Source: Gammaproteobacteria bacterium (lineage in GTDB: Bacteria; Pseudomonadota; Gammaproteobacteria; Steroidobacterales; Steroidobacteraceae). Taken from it: a stretch of 64,000 nucleotides of DNA. The notes under the pieces are model-generated. The model did not search any database, was not told the DNA's origin, and saw only the letters and a program-made list of their open reading frames with translations. The stretch is from positions 1 through 64,000 of the forward strand of contig CANGOP010000014.1 in the NCBI GenBank assembly GCA_947455595.1, written 5' to 3'. Below, piece by piece: positions 57,229 to 64,000 of the stretch (position 1 is its first letter; each line of letters starts with the position of its first letter). The position numbers and the translations under genes are program-made.

Positions 57229-57290
57229 AGTTGGTTGCCGGTGATACTACCAGAGGCTACAGTGCCGGCACCCTCACGACTGAAGCGTCC

Positions 57291-58535
57291 ATGCCCACCC
57301 TGACTCTCGCCTTTCTTGCCGCCCTGGTCCTCATGTTCGGCCTACGGCTGTGGCTCGCGGCCCGTCAAATGCGCGCCGTACGGGCCCACCGGGAAGCTGT
57401 CCCAGCCCCCTTCGCCGATACCATCACAACGGTGGATCACCAGAAGGCCGCCGACTACACAGTGGCGCGCTTACGCGTCGGGCAGGTTGACCTCCTGGTT
57501 GACGCCGGGGTGCTGCTGGCCCTGACCGTAGGCGGCGGCCTCGCACTGTTGGACGCTTGGACGGGCGGGTGGGGCTTCGGCCCGATCGTGCACGGTACGC
57601 TCACCCTGCTCCTGCTGATGCTGGCAATGACCCTTATCGGCTTGCCGACGGATCTGTGGCGCACCTTCGGTGTCGAAGCCCACTATGGGTTCAATCGCAC
57701 CACACCGGTGCTGTATATCACCGACACACTGCGCTCGTTGCTCGTGACCGTTTGCTTGGGCGGGCCGTTGTTGGCGCTGATTCTCTTCCTGATGCAGGTA
57801 AGCGGCACGCGCTGGTGGCTGTATGCATGGCTCGCTTGGACAGTGTTTGGCGTGTCGGTTGCGTTCTTTTACCCACGCTTCATCGCACCTCTGTTCAATC
57901 AGTTCCGCCCGCTGGAGCGGGGTCCGTTGCTTGATGCGGTCGAACACGTGATGCAGCGTTGCGGCTATGCGGCCGATGGTGTCTCGGTGATGGACGGCTC
58001 GCGTCGCTCCAGTCACGGCAATGCCTACTTCACCGGCTTCGGCGCACACAAACGCATTGTGCTGTTCGACACGTTGATTGAACGACTGAACCCTGAAGAG
58101 GTGCAGGCGGTGCTTGCGCATGAACTGGGTCACTTCCGTCTGCGCCACATCCTGCGACGCCTCGTAATGGGATTTGCCAGCGCGTTTGTCGGCTTTGCCG
58201 CACTCGGCTATGCCGCCACCCGCCCGGAATGGTTCGCCGCGCTGGGCGTGCCCACCGCGACGGCGCACGCCATGCTCGCGTTGTTCGTGATGGTGGTTCC
58301 CGTTTTTCTCTTCCCACTGACGCCGCTGTCCGGTTGGCTATCACGTCGAGATGAATATGCGGCTGACCGCTATGCCGCTGCGCACGCGCACGCTAGTGAC
58401 CTCGCGGCTGCGCTGGTGAAGCTGTATCGCGACAATGCTTCGACGCTGACGCCCGACCCGTGGTACTCCGCTTGGCACGACTCGCACCCGCCCGCGTTGG
58501 CACGGATTCACGCGCTATTGGGTCAAACCACGTGA
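57291..58535 (+). CDS. M48 family membrane metalloprotease, Ste24-like (copy 2)
   Basis: A protein of 414 residues with an N-terminal M48_N segment and about six membrane helices. The zinc motif is His277-Glu278-x-x-His281 (AHELGH), with the third ligand in RRDEYAADRYAA. It is more like eukaryotic Ste24/CAAX protease than copy 1 at 44979: the GVEAHYGFNRTTP and NAYFTGFGAHKRIV motifs are present. ATG 57291 is preferred over upstream codons that lack hydrophobic start sequence. It overlaps rsgA by GTGA. Confidence 0.93.
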   Translation: MPTLTLAFLAALVLMFGLRLWLAARQMRAVRAHREAVPAPFADTITTVDHQKAADYTVARLRVGQVDLLVDAGVLLALTVGGGLALLDAWTGGWGFGPIVHGTLTLLLLMLAMTLIGLPTDLWRTFGVEAHYGFNRTTPVLYITDTLRSLLVTVCLGGPLLALILFLMQVSGTRWWLYAWLAWTVFGVSVAFFYPRFIAPLFNQFRPLERGPLLDAVEHVMQRCGYAADGVSVMDGSRRSSHGNAYFTGFGAHKRIVLFDTLIERLNPEEVQAVLAHELGHFRLRHILRRLVMGFASAFVGFAALGYAATRPEWFAALGVPTATAHAMLALFVMVVPVFLFPLTPLSGWLSRRDEYAADRYAAAHAHASDLAAALVKLYRDNASTLTPDPWYSAWHDSHPPALARIHALLGQTT

Positions 58536-59482
58536 CGACGGCCGACACGGCGGCCATGCCGACGGGGCGTCGGGTGGGCCGTGTCGTGGCCAACCATGGC
58601 CGACATGTGGAGGTCCAAGATCTCGACGGTCGGCGAGTGCTCTGTCGCCTGCACGGCCGCAAACTGCTGGTGGTGTGTGGCGATGAAGTCGAATGGGCGC
58701 CTGAGGATGCGGAAGTGGGCCTCGTGCATGCCGTTCTGCCCCGACATCATGTCCTCGAGCGGCTTTCGATGACCGGACGCGCAGAAACGATCGTCTCGAA
58801 TCTGGATCGCATCGTTGCCGTGGCCGCAGCCAAGCCTTCTCCCGACTGGCAGGTCATTGATCGATACCTCGCCGGTGCTGAATGGGCTGGTCTATCAGCC
58901 GCAATCGCCTTCAACAAATGTGATCTGGGATTGAGTGCCGACGATGAGCGCCAACTGAACGACTACGCCGCGATCGGTTACCCGGTCGTTCGTGTCTCCA
59001 CCCGCGCTGAACCCGGCGTTGCGGCACTAGCAACCGTCTTGGCCGATGTGACGTCCGTCTTGGTCGGACAGTCGGGCACCGGCAAATCCAGTTTGCTCAA
59101 CGCCCTCATCCCGCACGCACGCGCGGTGACGCAGGAAATTTCGGCGGCCTCCGAAGAAGGACGGCACACAACCACGCACGCTGCGATGCATGAGTTGCCG
59201 GGCAGTGGACGATTGATCGATTCTCCGGGTGTGCGTGACTACGCGCCACCCCTGCCCGTTCCAGCGGCTGTGGGTTCTGGCTTTCGAGAAATTCACCGCC
59301 TCGCAGCACACTGCAAGTTTCAGGATTGCCGTCATCTGACCGAACCGGGCTGCGCCGTCCGCACTGCCGCCGATGACGGAACTCTCTCATCCCGCCGGTA
59401 TAGTAGTTATCGCCATCTCTACCAACTCGCGAAGGAGTTCGAAGAGCGCTTCCCAGCCCGCAGGCCACCGCGACTGCGCTAG
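58532..59482 (+). CDS. rsgA: Ribosome small subunit-dependent GTPase A
   Basis: A protein of 316 residues, a circularly permuted GTPase: OB fold (~15-85), then G4 FNKCDL, G1 GQSGTGKSS, G3 DSPGV, and a zinc motif CKFQDCRHLTEPGC. It assists 30S ribosome maturation. GTG 58532 overlaps the M48 stop (GTGA); an ATG at 58556 is possible but would give up the overlap. Its convergent neighbour is the metallo-beta-lactamase. Confidence 0.95.
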   Translation: MTTADTAAMPTGRRVGRVVANHGRHVEVQDLDGRRVLCRLHGRKLLVVCGDEVEWAPEDAEVGLVHAVLPRHHVLERLSMTGRAETIVSNLDRIVAVAAAKPSPDWQVIDRYLAGAEWAGLSAAIAFNKCDLGLSADDERQLNDYAAIGYPVVRVSTRAEPGVAALATVLADVTSVLVGQSGTGKSSLLNALIPHARAVTQEISAASEEGRHTTTHAAMHELPGSGRLIDSPGVRDYAPPLPVPAAVGSGFREIHRLAAHCKFQDCRHLTEPGCAVRTAADDGTLSSRRYSSYRHLYQLAKEFEERFPARRPPRLR

Positions 59483-59519
59483 CGCCTCGACGGAGCGGAT
59501 TATCTGCTTAATGCTTGCC

Positions 59520-60428
59520 TTACGGGGTGGCTGTTTCTATCGACGACTGTTGGTCAGCCAGATCCTTCTCGAACTCAGCGCGAGAGGCTTCGACGAAGCG
59601 ACCCAACTCGCCGGCGTCTATAAACGGATTGGGGCCTTCGGGGCGCATGGCAGCTCGCTTCTCCCACAACCGGAAGAAGTCCTTGTGATTAGCCAAGAAG
59701 ACATCGGCATGCAGCGTGGCTAGGCGCGTAAACGAGCCGCGGTAATCGTCAATGATTCCAGGATACTGCGCATTCGGCAGCAGTCGATTCAGCGCCACCG
59801 ACGTACTGCAATAAAAGACGACGTCAAGCCGTTGACCCCGCGACCACACAGGCATAGTCCACGTCGTGCAGCCCGCGGTATGCCCCGGCGTGAAATGCGC
59901 GGTGAGACGCACAGACCCGAGCATCAGCGCCTCCCCGTCCGCGATCAAGCGATCAACCTTGATCGGGGGAAAATTCAGATCCGCCACAGACTCGAAACCC
60001 ACATAACGGCCGGTCTCGAGCGCAACCTGATCGCCTCTGCTTGCAATGAATTGAGCGCCCGAGTCGCGCTTGAGTTGGGCCAATCCACCCGAATGATCGA
60101 AATGAGCGTGACTATTGAGCAGGAACCGGACGTCTTCGACCTTGAAGCCCAGACGGCGAATATTCGCCTCGATCAATGGCGCGGACTCTTCGAGCGCGCC
60201 GTCTATGAGTACTGCCCCTTGCTCGCTGGGGATCAACCACGCCGCCAATTCTTCCGTGCCAACGTAATAAATGCCGTCGATCACCTCGAACGGCTCAGCG
60301 GGACGATTCCATACAGTCCGAATGTCCGCAGACGAACCCGCACTCTGCACCGGCGCCACACTGCCGACGGCGAACAAGAGCAACAACGATTGGGCCGCTA
60401 ATTTCAATCGATGGGTCGCCTTCGCCAT
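59520..60428 (-). CDS. Subclass B3 metallo-beta-lactamase family protein
   Basis: A protein of 302 residues with a signal peptide at 1-30. All B3 zinc ligands are present: His107-x-His109-x-Asp111-His112 (SHAHFDH), His183 (PGHTAG) and His248 (ANHKDFF). The DDYRGSFTRLATLHADVFLANH region is typical of B3 enzymes. Members hydrolyse penicillins, cephalosporins and carbapenems, though chromosomal forms vary in activity. ATG 60428 has GAGG upstream; an ATG at 60440 is possible. It is the last gene of the panD-side minus-strand block. Confidence 0.88.
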   Translation of the reverse strand: MAKATHRLKLAAQSLLLLFAVGSVAPVQSAGSSADIRTVWNRPAEPFEVIDGIYYVGTEELAAWLIPSEQGAVLIDGALEESAPLIEANIRRLGFKVEDVRFLLNSHAHFDHSGGLAQLKRDSGAQFIASRGDQVALETGRYVGFESVADLNFPPIKVDRLIADGEALMLGSVRLTAHFTPGHTAGCTTWTMPVWSRGQRLDVVFYCSTSVALNRLLPNAQYPGIIDDYRGSFTRLATLHADVFLANHKDFFRLWEKRAAMRPEGPNPFIDAGELGRFVEASRAEFEKDLADQQSSIETATP

Positions 60429-60510
60429 GATCCACCTCATCAGTGCAAGAACGGCATCAAACGACTGGATCCGTCATTGACTCGCCGCCATTCGGTGAGC
60501 GAAGCCTCGA

Positions 60511-60870
60511 TCATTCCGCAGGACGGATCCGGTTGGGGGCATCGACGAGGATCACCTTCGGCTTAAGTCCAACAGCGTCCTCGCGAGTCATCTGCTCCAA
60601 CGACAGAATGATCACCTGGTCGCCGGGTTGGAAAAGTCGCGCAGGGCATCCGTTGAGACACACCTCGCCGCTGTTGGCTTTACCGGGGATCGCATAGGTC
60701 TCCCAATGGACCGCGTTGGCCATACTGTTAATGTGCACCAACTGATACGGCATGATCCCAGCGGCCTCCATCAGGACAGGGTCGAGGGTGATGCTACCCT
60801 CATAGTCCAAGCGCGCTTCGGTCACCCGAACGCGGTGCAATTTGCCCGTGCACACAGTGATGGTTTTCAT
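60511..60870 (-). CDS. panD: Aspartate 1-decarboxylase
   Basis: A protein of 119 residues. Self-cleavage at Gly25-Ser26 (YEGSITLD) would make the pyruvoyl cofactor. Other family features are YQLVHINSMANAVHWETYAIPG and GDQVIILS. It makes beta-alanine for pantothenate. Start ATG 60870 has GGAAGGA. No panB or panC is in the window. Confidence 0.96.
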   Translation of the reverse strand: MKTITVCTGKLHRVRVTEARLDYEGSITLDPVLMEAAGIMPYQLVHINSMANAVHWETYAIPGKANSGEVCLNGCPARLFQPGDQVIILSLEQMTREDAVGLKPKVILVDAPNRIRPAE

Positions 60871-60940
60871 TCGGACAATCCTTCCTCACGCTGAGGGTCA
60901 AGGCGGCACATCGCTTCACGTCACCGGACGGATGACCGAA

Positions 60941-61540
60941 TCAACCGATCGGCAGTCTTCCTGCCAAGGCGTGTGCCAGTGTTCCGCCGTCGACATACTC
61001 CAACTCGCCGCCCACCGGAACGCCGTGTGCGATGCGGCTGGCGCGCACACTGTGACGTGCAGCGACGTCTGCCAAGAAGTGCGCCGTCGCGTCCCCTTCG
61101 ACTGTTGGATTGGTCGCGAGAACGACCTCGCGAACGTCGCCTTCCATCAGGATCGCCTCAAACTGGGTAATCCCCAATTCATCGGGACCCACACCATCCA
61201 GCGGGGAAAGGTGCCCTAACAGAACAAAATAACGACCGCGGAAGCTACCCGACTGCTCAACGGCCACCACATCAGCGGGCATCTCGACGACACAGAGCAC
61301 TGAAGGATCACGACCTGGCGCAATACAAATGGGGCACAGCTCAGCATCTGCCAACATACGGCAGCGCTTACACGGCCCAATGGCGGCGACAGCGCCTTCC
61401 AACGCACGCCCCAACTCGAGCGCACCGGCACGATCTTTTTCCAACAAATGGAACGCCATGCGCTGAGCCGTCTTTTGGCCCACGCCGGGCAGACGACGCA
61501 GCGAACTGATCAGTTGCGCGAGCGCTGGGGAGTACTGCAC
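60941..61540 (-). CDS. recR: Recombination protein RecR
   Basis: A protein of 199 residues: an N-terminal helix-hairpin-helix ([20 protein letters not shown]), the zinc motif CKRC..CPIC, and a Toprim domain ([34 protein letters not shown]). With RecO and RecF it loads RecA on gapped DNA. GTG start at 61540; it lies 4 bp after ybaB. Confidence 0.97.
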   Translation of the reverse strand: MQYSPALAQLISSLRRLPGVGQKTAQRMAFHLLEKDRAGALELGRALEGAVAAIGPCKRCRMLADAELCPICIAPGRDPSVLCVVEMPADVVAVEQSGSFRGRYFVLLGHLSPLDGVGPDELGITQFEAILMEGDVREVVLATNPTVEGDATAHFLADVAARHSVRASRIAHGVPVGGELEYVDGGTLAHALAGRLPIG

Positions 61541-61544
61541 GGTG

Positions 61545-61868
61545 TCAGAAAGGCAGCTTAAAGCCCGCCGGCAGATTCATGCCGCCCATCAGGCCTGAGA
61601 GGCGCTGCTGGGACGCGGCATCGATCTTACGAACGGCATCATTCACCGCTGCCGTGCAGAGGTCTTCCAGTAACTCCCGATCATCTCCGGCCACGGAGGG
61701 ATCAATGGAAATTCGGCTGACTTCATGCTTGCCGTTCATGACGACTTTCACAGCTCCGCCACCGGCCTCGCCCGTCACCGTCATCACGGCGAGTTCCGCC
61801 TGCGCCTTCTGCAGGTTGGCCTGCATCTGCTGCGCTTGGCGCATCATGTTTCCCATTCCACCGCGCAT
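61545..61868 (-). CDS. ybaB: YbaB/EbfC nucleoid-associated protein
   Basis: A protein of 107 residues with the family pattern [23 protein letters not shown] and [24 protein letters not shown]. It is a dimeric DNA-binding protein. ATG 61868 is preferred over a GTG 3 bp upstream because of the GAGGG spacing. It lies between dnaX and recR, the conserved order. Confidence 0.96.
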   Translation of the reverse strand: MRGGMGNMMRQAQQMQANLQKAQAELAVMTVTGEAGGGAVKVVMNGKHEVSRISIDPSVAGDDRELLEDLCTAAVNDAVRKIDAASQQRLSGLMGGMNLPAGFKLPF

Positions 61869-61957
61869 CACGTTGCCCTCTTGTCAATTCCACTCAAAGT
61901 TCGATGCGGCGCCGCCGTAGCGATGCCCAGATCGCCCGATGGCGCCGCGCCCTGCAT

Positions 61958-63583
61958 TCAATGATTCGGTTTCACCGTTTCGGTGACCACTTTCGCGCCA
62001 AATCGTCGACCCAAGCCAATCACGTTGGGGTCGGCACTTAATGCGGCCTGCGCTTGCGCGAGGCGTGCGGCCTGCGCTTCCGCCTCACGTTGTGCGGGCG
62101 TATCCGACGCTGCCACCTCGCCACCCACACGATGTTCGATGGAGAGGCGAACCATGGCGCCGAAACGCTGCTGCAGCGCTGACTGCAGTCGCTCTTCCAT
62201 CTGCGCCGTATGCAGACCTTCCTTTCCGGTGTCCAAGCGCAACAACAGCGTTGAACCGCTGACGCCTGACCACGTGCAGTTCGCCGCGAGCTGCTGCGCG
62301 CCACCCGTAAGTCCCAGACTGGCAACGAGGGCAATCCACGCTTCGCCCGACAAGGGCAATCCGCCTGCATTAGCGCCGACCGGAGGCGCAACAGCACTCG
62401 CCCCGGGGTTCGGAACTGCCCGCACGGGTGCCGGGCGTGACGGTGGCGAGGTGATCGATGTCGTCGGGGCAGCAGCTTTCGTCGGCTCACCGCCCGGTGC
62501 CACCGGACGAAATGCCAAGAGCCGCAGCATCGTCATCTCAAATCCGGTACGTGGATCCGGTGCGAGGCCTAAGTCGCGACGTCCGAGAATGGCCATCTGG
62601 TAGTACAACTGAATTTCGTCGGCGGCGAGTTTCCCGGCGAGGCGCGCCACCACCTCAGGATCGTGACCGGACTCAGTCGCCGATCCTGCCACCACCTGTT
62701 CCAAGGCAATTCGCTGCAGCAAGCTCGACAATTCGACCAGCACTTGGTCGTAGTCCGGTGCCTGATCATCCAGCGAATGGATCGTCTCCAACATCGCCGT
62801 CGCATCGCCTGCCGCGACGCTCTCCACGAGCCGCGCCACGTGGGTACGATCAATGGTCCCCAACATTGAGCGAACGTCGGCTTCACCGACACGTCCACCA
62901 CCGAAGACCAATGCCTGATCCAGCAATGACAGCGCATCACGTAGGCTGCCATCCGCCGCGCGCGCAATGAGGGGCAATGCCGCCGGTTCCGTGCTCACGC
63001 CCTCGGCGCCGAGGATGTGACTCAGTCGGTCGGTGATCTGGCCAATCGGCAAACGCTTCAGATGGAACTGCAGACAACGCGACACGACCGTAATCGGTAG
63101 TTTCTGCGGATCCGTGGTCGCGAGCAGAAACTTGACGTGCGGGGGCGGTTCTTCCAGCGTCTTCAAGAATGCGTTGAAGGAGTGCCCCGAGAGCATGTGC
63201 ACTTCGTCGATGAGGTAGACCTTGTAACGCCCGCGGGAGGGCGCGTACTGCACGTTCTCAAGCAATTCGCGGGTGTCTTCAACCTTGGTCCGCGACGCCG
63301 CGTCGACCTCAATCAGGTCGACGAAACGGCCCTCGTCAATTTCGCGGCATGCCGAACAGGTGCCGCACGGCTGGGCACTGACGCCCGAGTCACAGTTCAG
63401 CGCTTTGGCCAGCAAACGAGCAATCGTGGTCTTACCGACGCCACGGGTACCCGTAAACAGAAAAGCGTGGTGAACCCGACCTGAATCGAGCGCGTTAGAA
63501 ATGGCACGGACGACGTGTTCTTGGCCAACGAGTTCGCTGAAGGCCTTGGGTCGCCACTTGCGGGCAAGAACGAGGTAGCTCAA
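61958..63583 (-). CDS. dnaX: DNA polymerase III subunit tau/gamma
   Basis: A protein of 541 residues. It has Walker A GTRGVGKTT, the zinc module CDSGVSAQPCGTCSAC, Walker B-like VYLIDEVHML and sensor residues TTDPQKLP. The C-terminal Pro/Ala linker (~380-430) leads to the tau C-terminal region. The start is the TTG at 63583 (SYLVLARKWRPKAF), since upstream codons would translate the SRP RNA. No A-rich frameshift site for gamma was seen. It is followed by ybaB and recR. Confidence 0.96.
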   Translation of the reverse strand: MSYLVLARKWRPKAFSELVGQEHVVRAISNALDSGRVHHAFLFTGTRGVGKTTIARLLAKALNCDSGVSAQPCGTCSACREIDEGRFVDLIEVDAASRTKVEDTRELLENVQYAPSRGRYKVYLIDEVHMLSGHSFNAFLKTLEEPPPHVKFLLATTDPQKLPITVVSRCLQFHLKRLPIGQITDRLSHILGAEGVSTEPAALPLIARAADGSLRDALSLLDQALVFGGGRVGEADVRSMLGTIDRTHVARLVESVAAGDATAMLETIHSLDDQAPDYDQVLVELSSLLQRIALEQVVAGSATESGHDPEVVARLAGKLAADEIQLYYQMAILGRRDLGLAPDPRTGFEMTMLRLLAFRPVAPGGEPTKAAAPTTSITSPPSRPAPVRAVPNPGASAVAPPVGANAGGLPLSGEAWIALVASLGLTGGAQQLAANCTWSGVSGSTLLLRLDTGKEGLHTAQMEERLQSALQQRFGAMVRLSIEHRVGGEVAASDTPAQREAEAQAARLAQAQAALSADPNVIGLGRRFGAKVVTETVKPNH

Positions 63584-63612
63584 TTGCGGGCCCCGTGATT
63601 CAGGATGGAGGC

Positions 63613-63718
<106 letters not shown>

Positions 63719-63751
63719 ACCATGGAAACCACTCTCCGGAGTCCGCCGGAC

Positions 63752-63791
63752 CGGCCGTTCGACGGCCGTCATGCCGGCGGTCAAACCGCCG
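63752..63791. promoter_or_regulatory. Two GC hairpins upstream of the SRP RNA
   Basis: CGGCCG TTCGA CGGCCG (63752-63768) and CGGCGGT CAA ACCGCCG (63775-63791) lie in tandem in the region preceding ffs. They may end upstream transcription or lie in the ffs promoter region. No clear -35/-10 pair was found. Confidence 0.35.
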
Positions 63792-63876
63792 CCGGACGCC
63801 CGCCTCTCGGGCCCTGAAGTCTAGCCCATTCAGACCGGTACCGGCATGGTTTCGCACGCCGGCGCCCTACCCGACC

Positions 63877-63897
63877 CACCACCCTGCTACGGTGGTG
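63877..63897. terminator. Hairpin after the window-edge gene
   Basis: CACCACC and GGTGGTG form a 7-bp stem with a 7-nt loop, 4 bp past the stop of the partial minus-strand gene at 63902. No T run is seen. Probably its terminator. Confidence 0.45.
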
Positions 63898-63901
63898 CCC
63901 C

Positions 63902-64000
63902 TCACTCCGGCTGGTAGCGAAACTGCGAAAAGTCGGCGTACCCGGTCGTTGGGCGGCCGTTGCTGCTGCCGTAGAGACCGAGAACCACACCCGTGTAATT
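63902..64000 (-). CDS. Partial: C-terminal end of a probable GH43 family enzyme
   Basis: The last 32 residues read NYTGVVLGLYGSSNG..., then ADFSQFRYQPE and a stop. The G-x-YGSSNG and ADF-x-x-FRY pattern matches the C-terminal beta-sandwich of GH43 beta-xylosidase/arabinofuranosidase proteins. The gene continues beyond the right edge, so the catalytic part is not seen and the call rests on this short tail. Confidence 0.5.
   Translation of the reverse strand, partial: NYTGVVLGLYGSSNGRPTTGYADFSQFRYQPE

Noticed and set aside
61958..63583. Programmed frameshift in dnaX producing gamma
   Set aside because: No A-rich slippery heptamer was noticed near the linker region; the frame is open throughout.

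Overview
This is a GC-rich bacterial chromosome segment with gammaproteobacterial hallmarks. It has divergent ppsR/ppsA, an ffs(4.5S RNA)-dnaX-ybaB-recR cluster, orn, rsgA, a DUF1249 (YqiB-like) gene, a TonB-dependent receptor and a Blc-type lipocalin. The gene mix (a B3 metallo-beta-lactamase, a YtcJ amidohydrolase, two Ste24-like M48 proteases) would suit a free-living lineage near Xanthomonadales, Nevskiales or Steroidobacterales, but that placement is inference.

Layout. 0-3.1 kb: a small mobile-looking cassette with an AlpA-like regulator and a hipBA toxin-antitoxin pair. It is flanked by 41-bp direct repeats that resemble the T-arm end of a tmRNA or tRNA, and hipBA has three palindromic operators spaced exactly 50 bp apart. 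3.1-6 kb: a coupled cryptochrome-DASH/photolyase operon. 6.4-9.3 kb: an atypical response regulator divergent from a small YadA-type trimeric autotransporter. 9.4-16.5 kb: mixed metabolic and envelope genes, including a methyltransferase-GT32 fusion. 16.5-24.8 kb (minus strand): a complete eight-gene chemosensory operon, cheA-cheW-mcp-cheR-cheB-cheX-response regulator-response regulator/PP2C phosphatase, with almost every junction overlapping by 4 bp. 25-29.7 kb: an orphan PotD-like binding protein, an Old Yellow Enzyme, a SulP transporter and a lipocalin. 29.7-39 kb: a probable uptake and hydrolysis region for amide compounds (amidohydrolase, TonB receptor, HDAC-like deacetylase, APC permease, amidase, PNPOx-like protein). 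39-44.8 kb: a coupled truC-lipid kinase-patatin/barrel-TPR operon and a Gfo/Idh/MocA oxidoreductase. 45-64 kb: proteases (M48 twice, M28, S41), ppsR/ppsA, orn/GT39/GFA, rsgA, then a minus-strand block ffs-dnaX-ybaB-recR-panD-B3 metallo-beta-lactamase, and the C-terminal end of a probable GH43 enzyme at the window edge.

The segment is very compact. Same-strand neighbours often overlap as ATGA or GTGA. Convergent neighbours end within 0-14 bp or overlap, and several share a GC-rich hairpin built over one or both stop codons, apparently acting as a bidirectional terminator. The two most interesting items are the chemosensory operon, whose output looks like a PP2C phosphatase rather than a flagellar motor, and the att-flanked hipBA cassette with phased operators.
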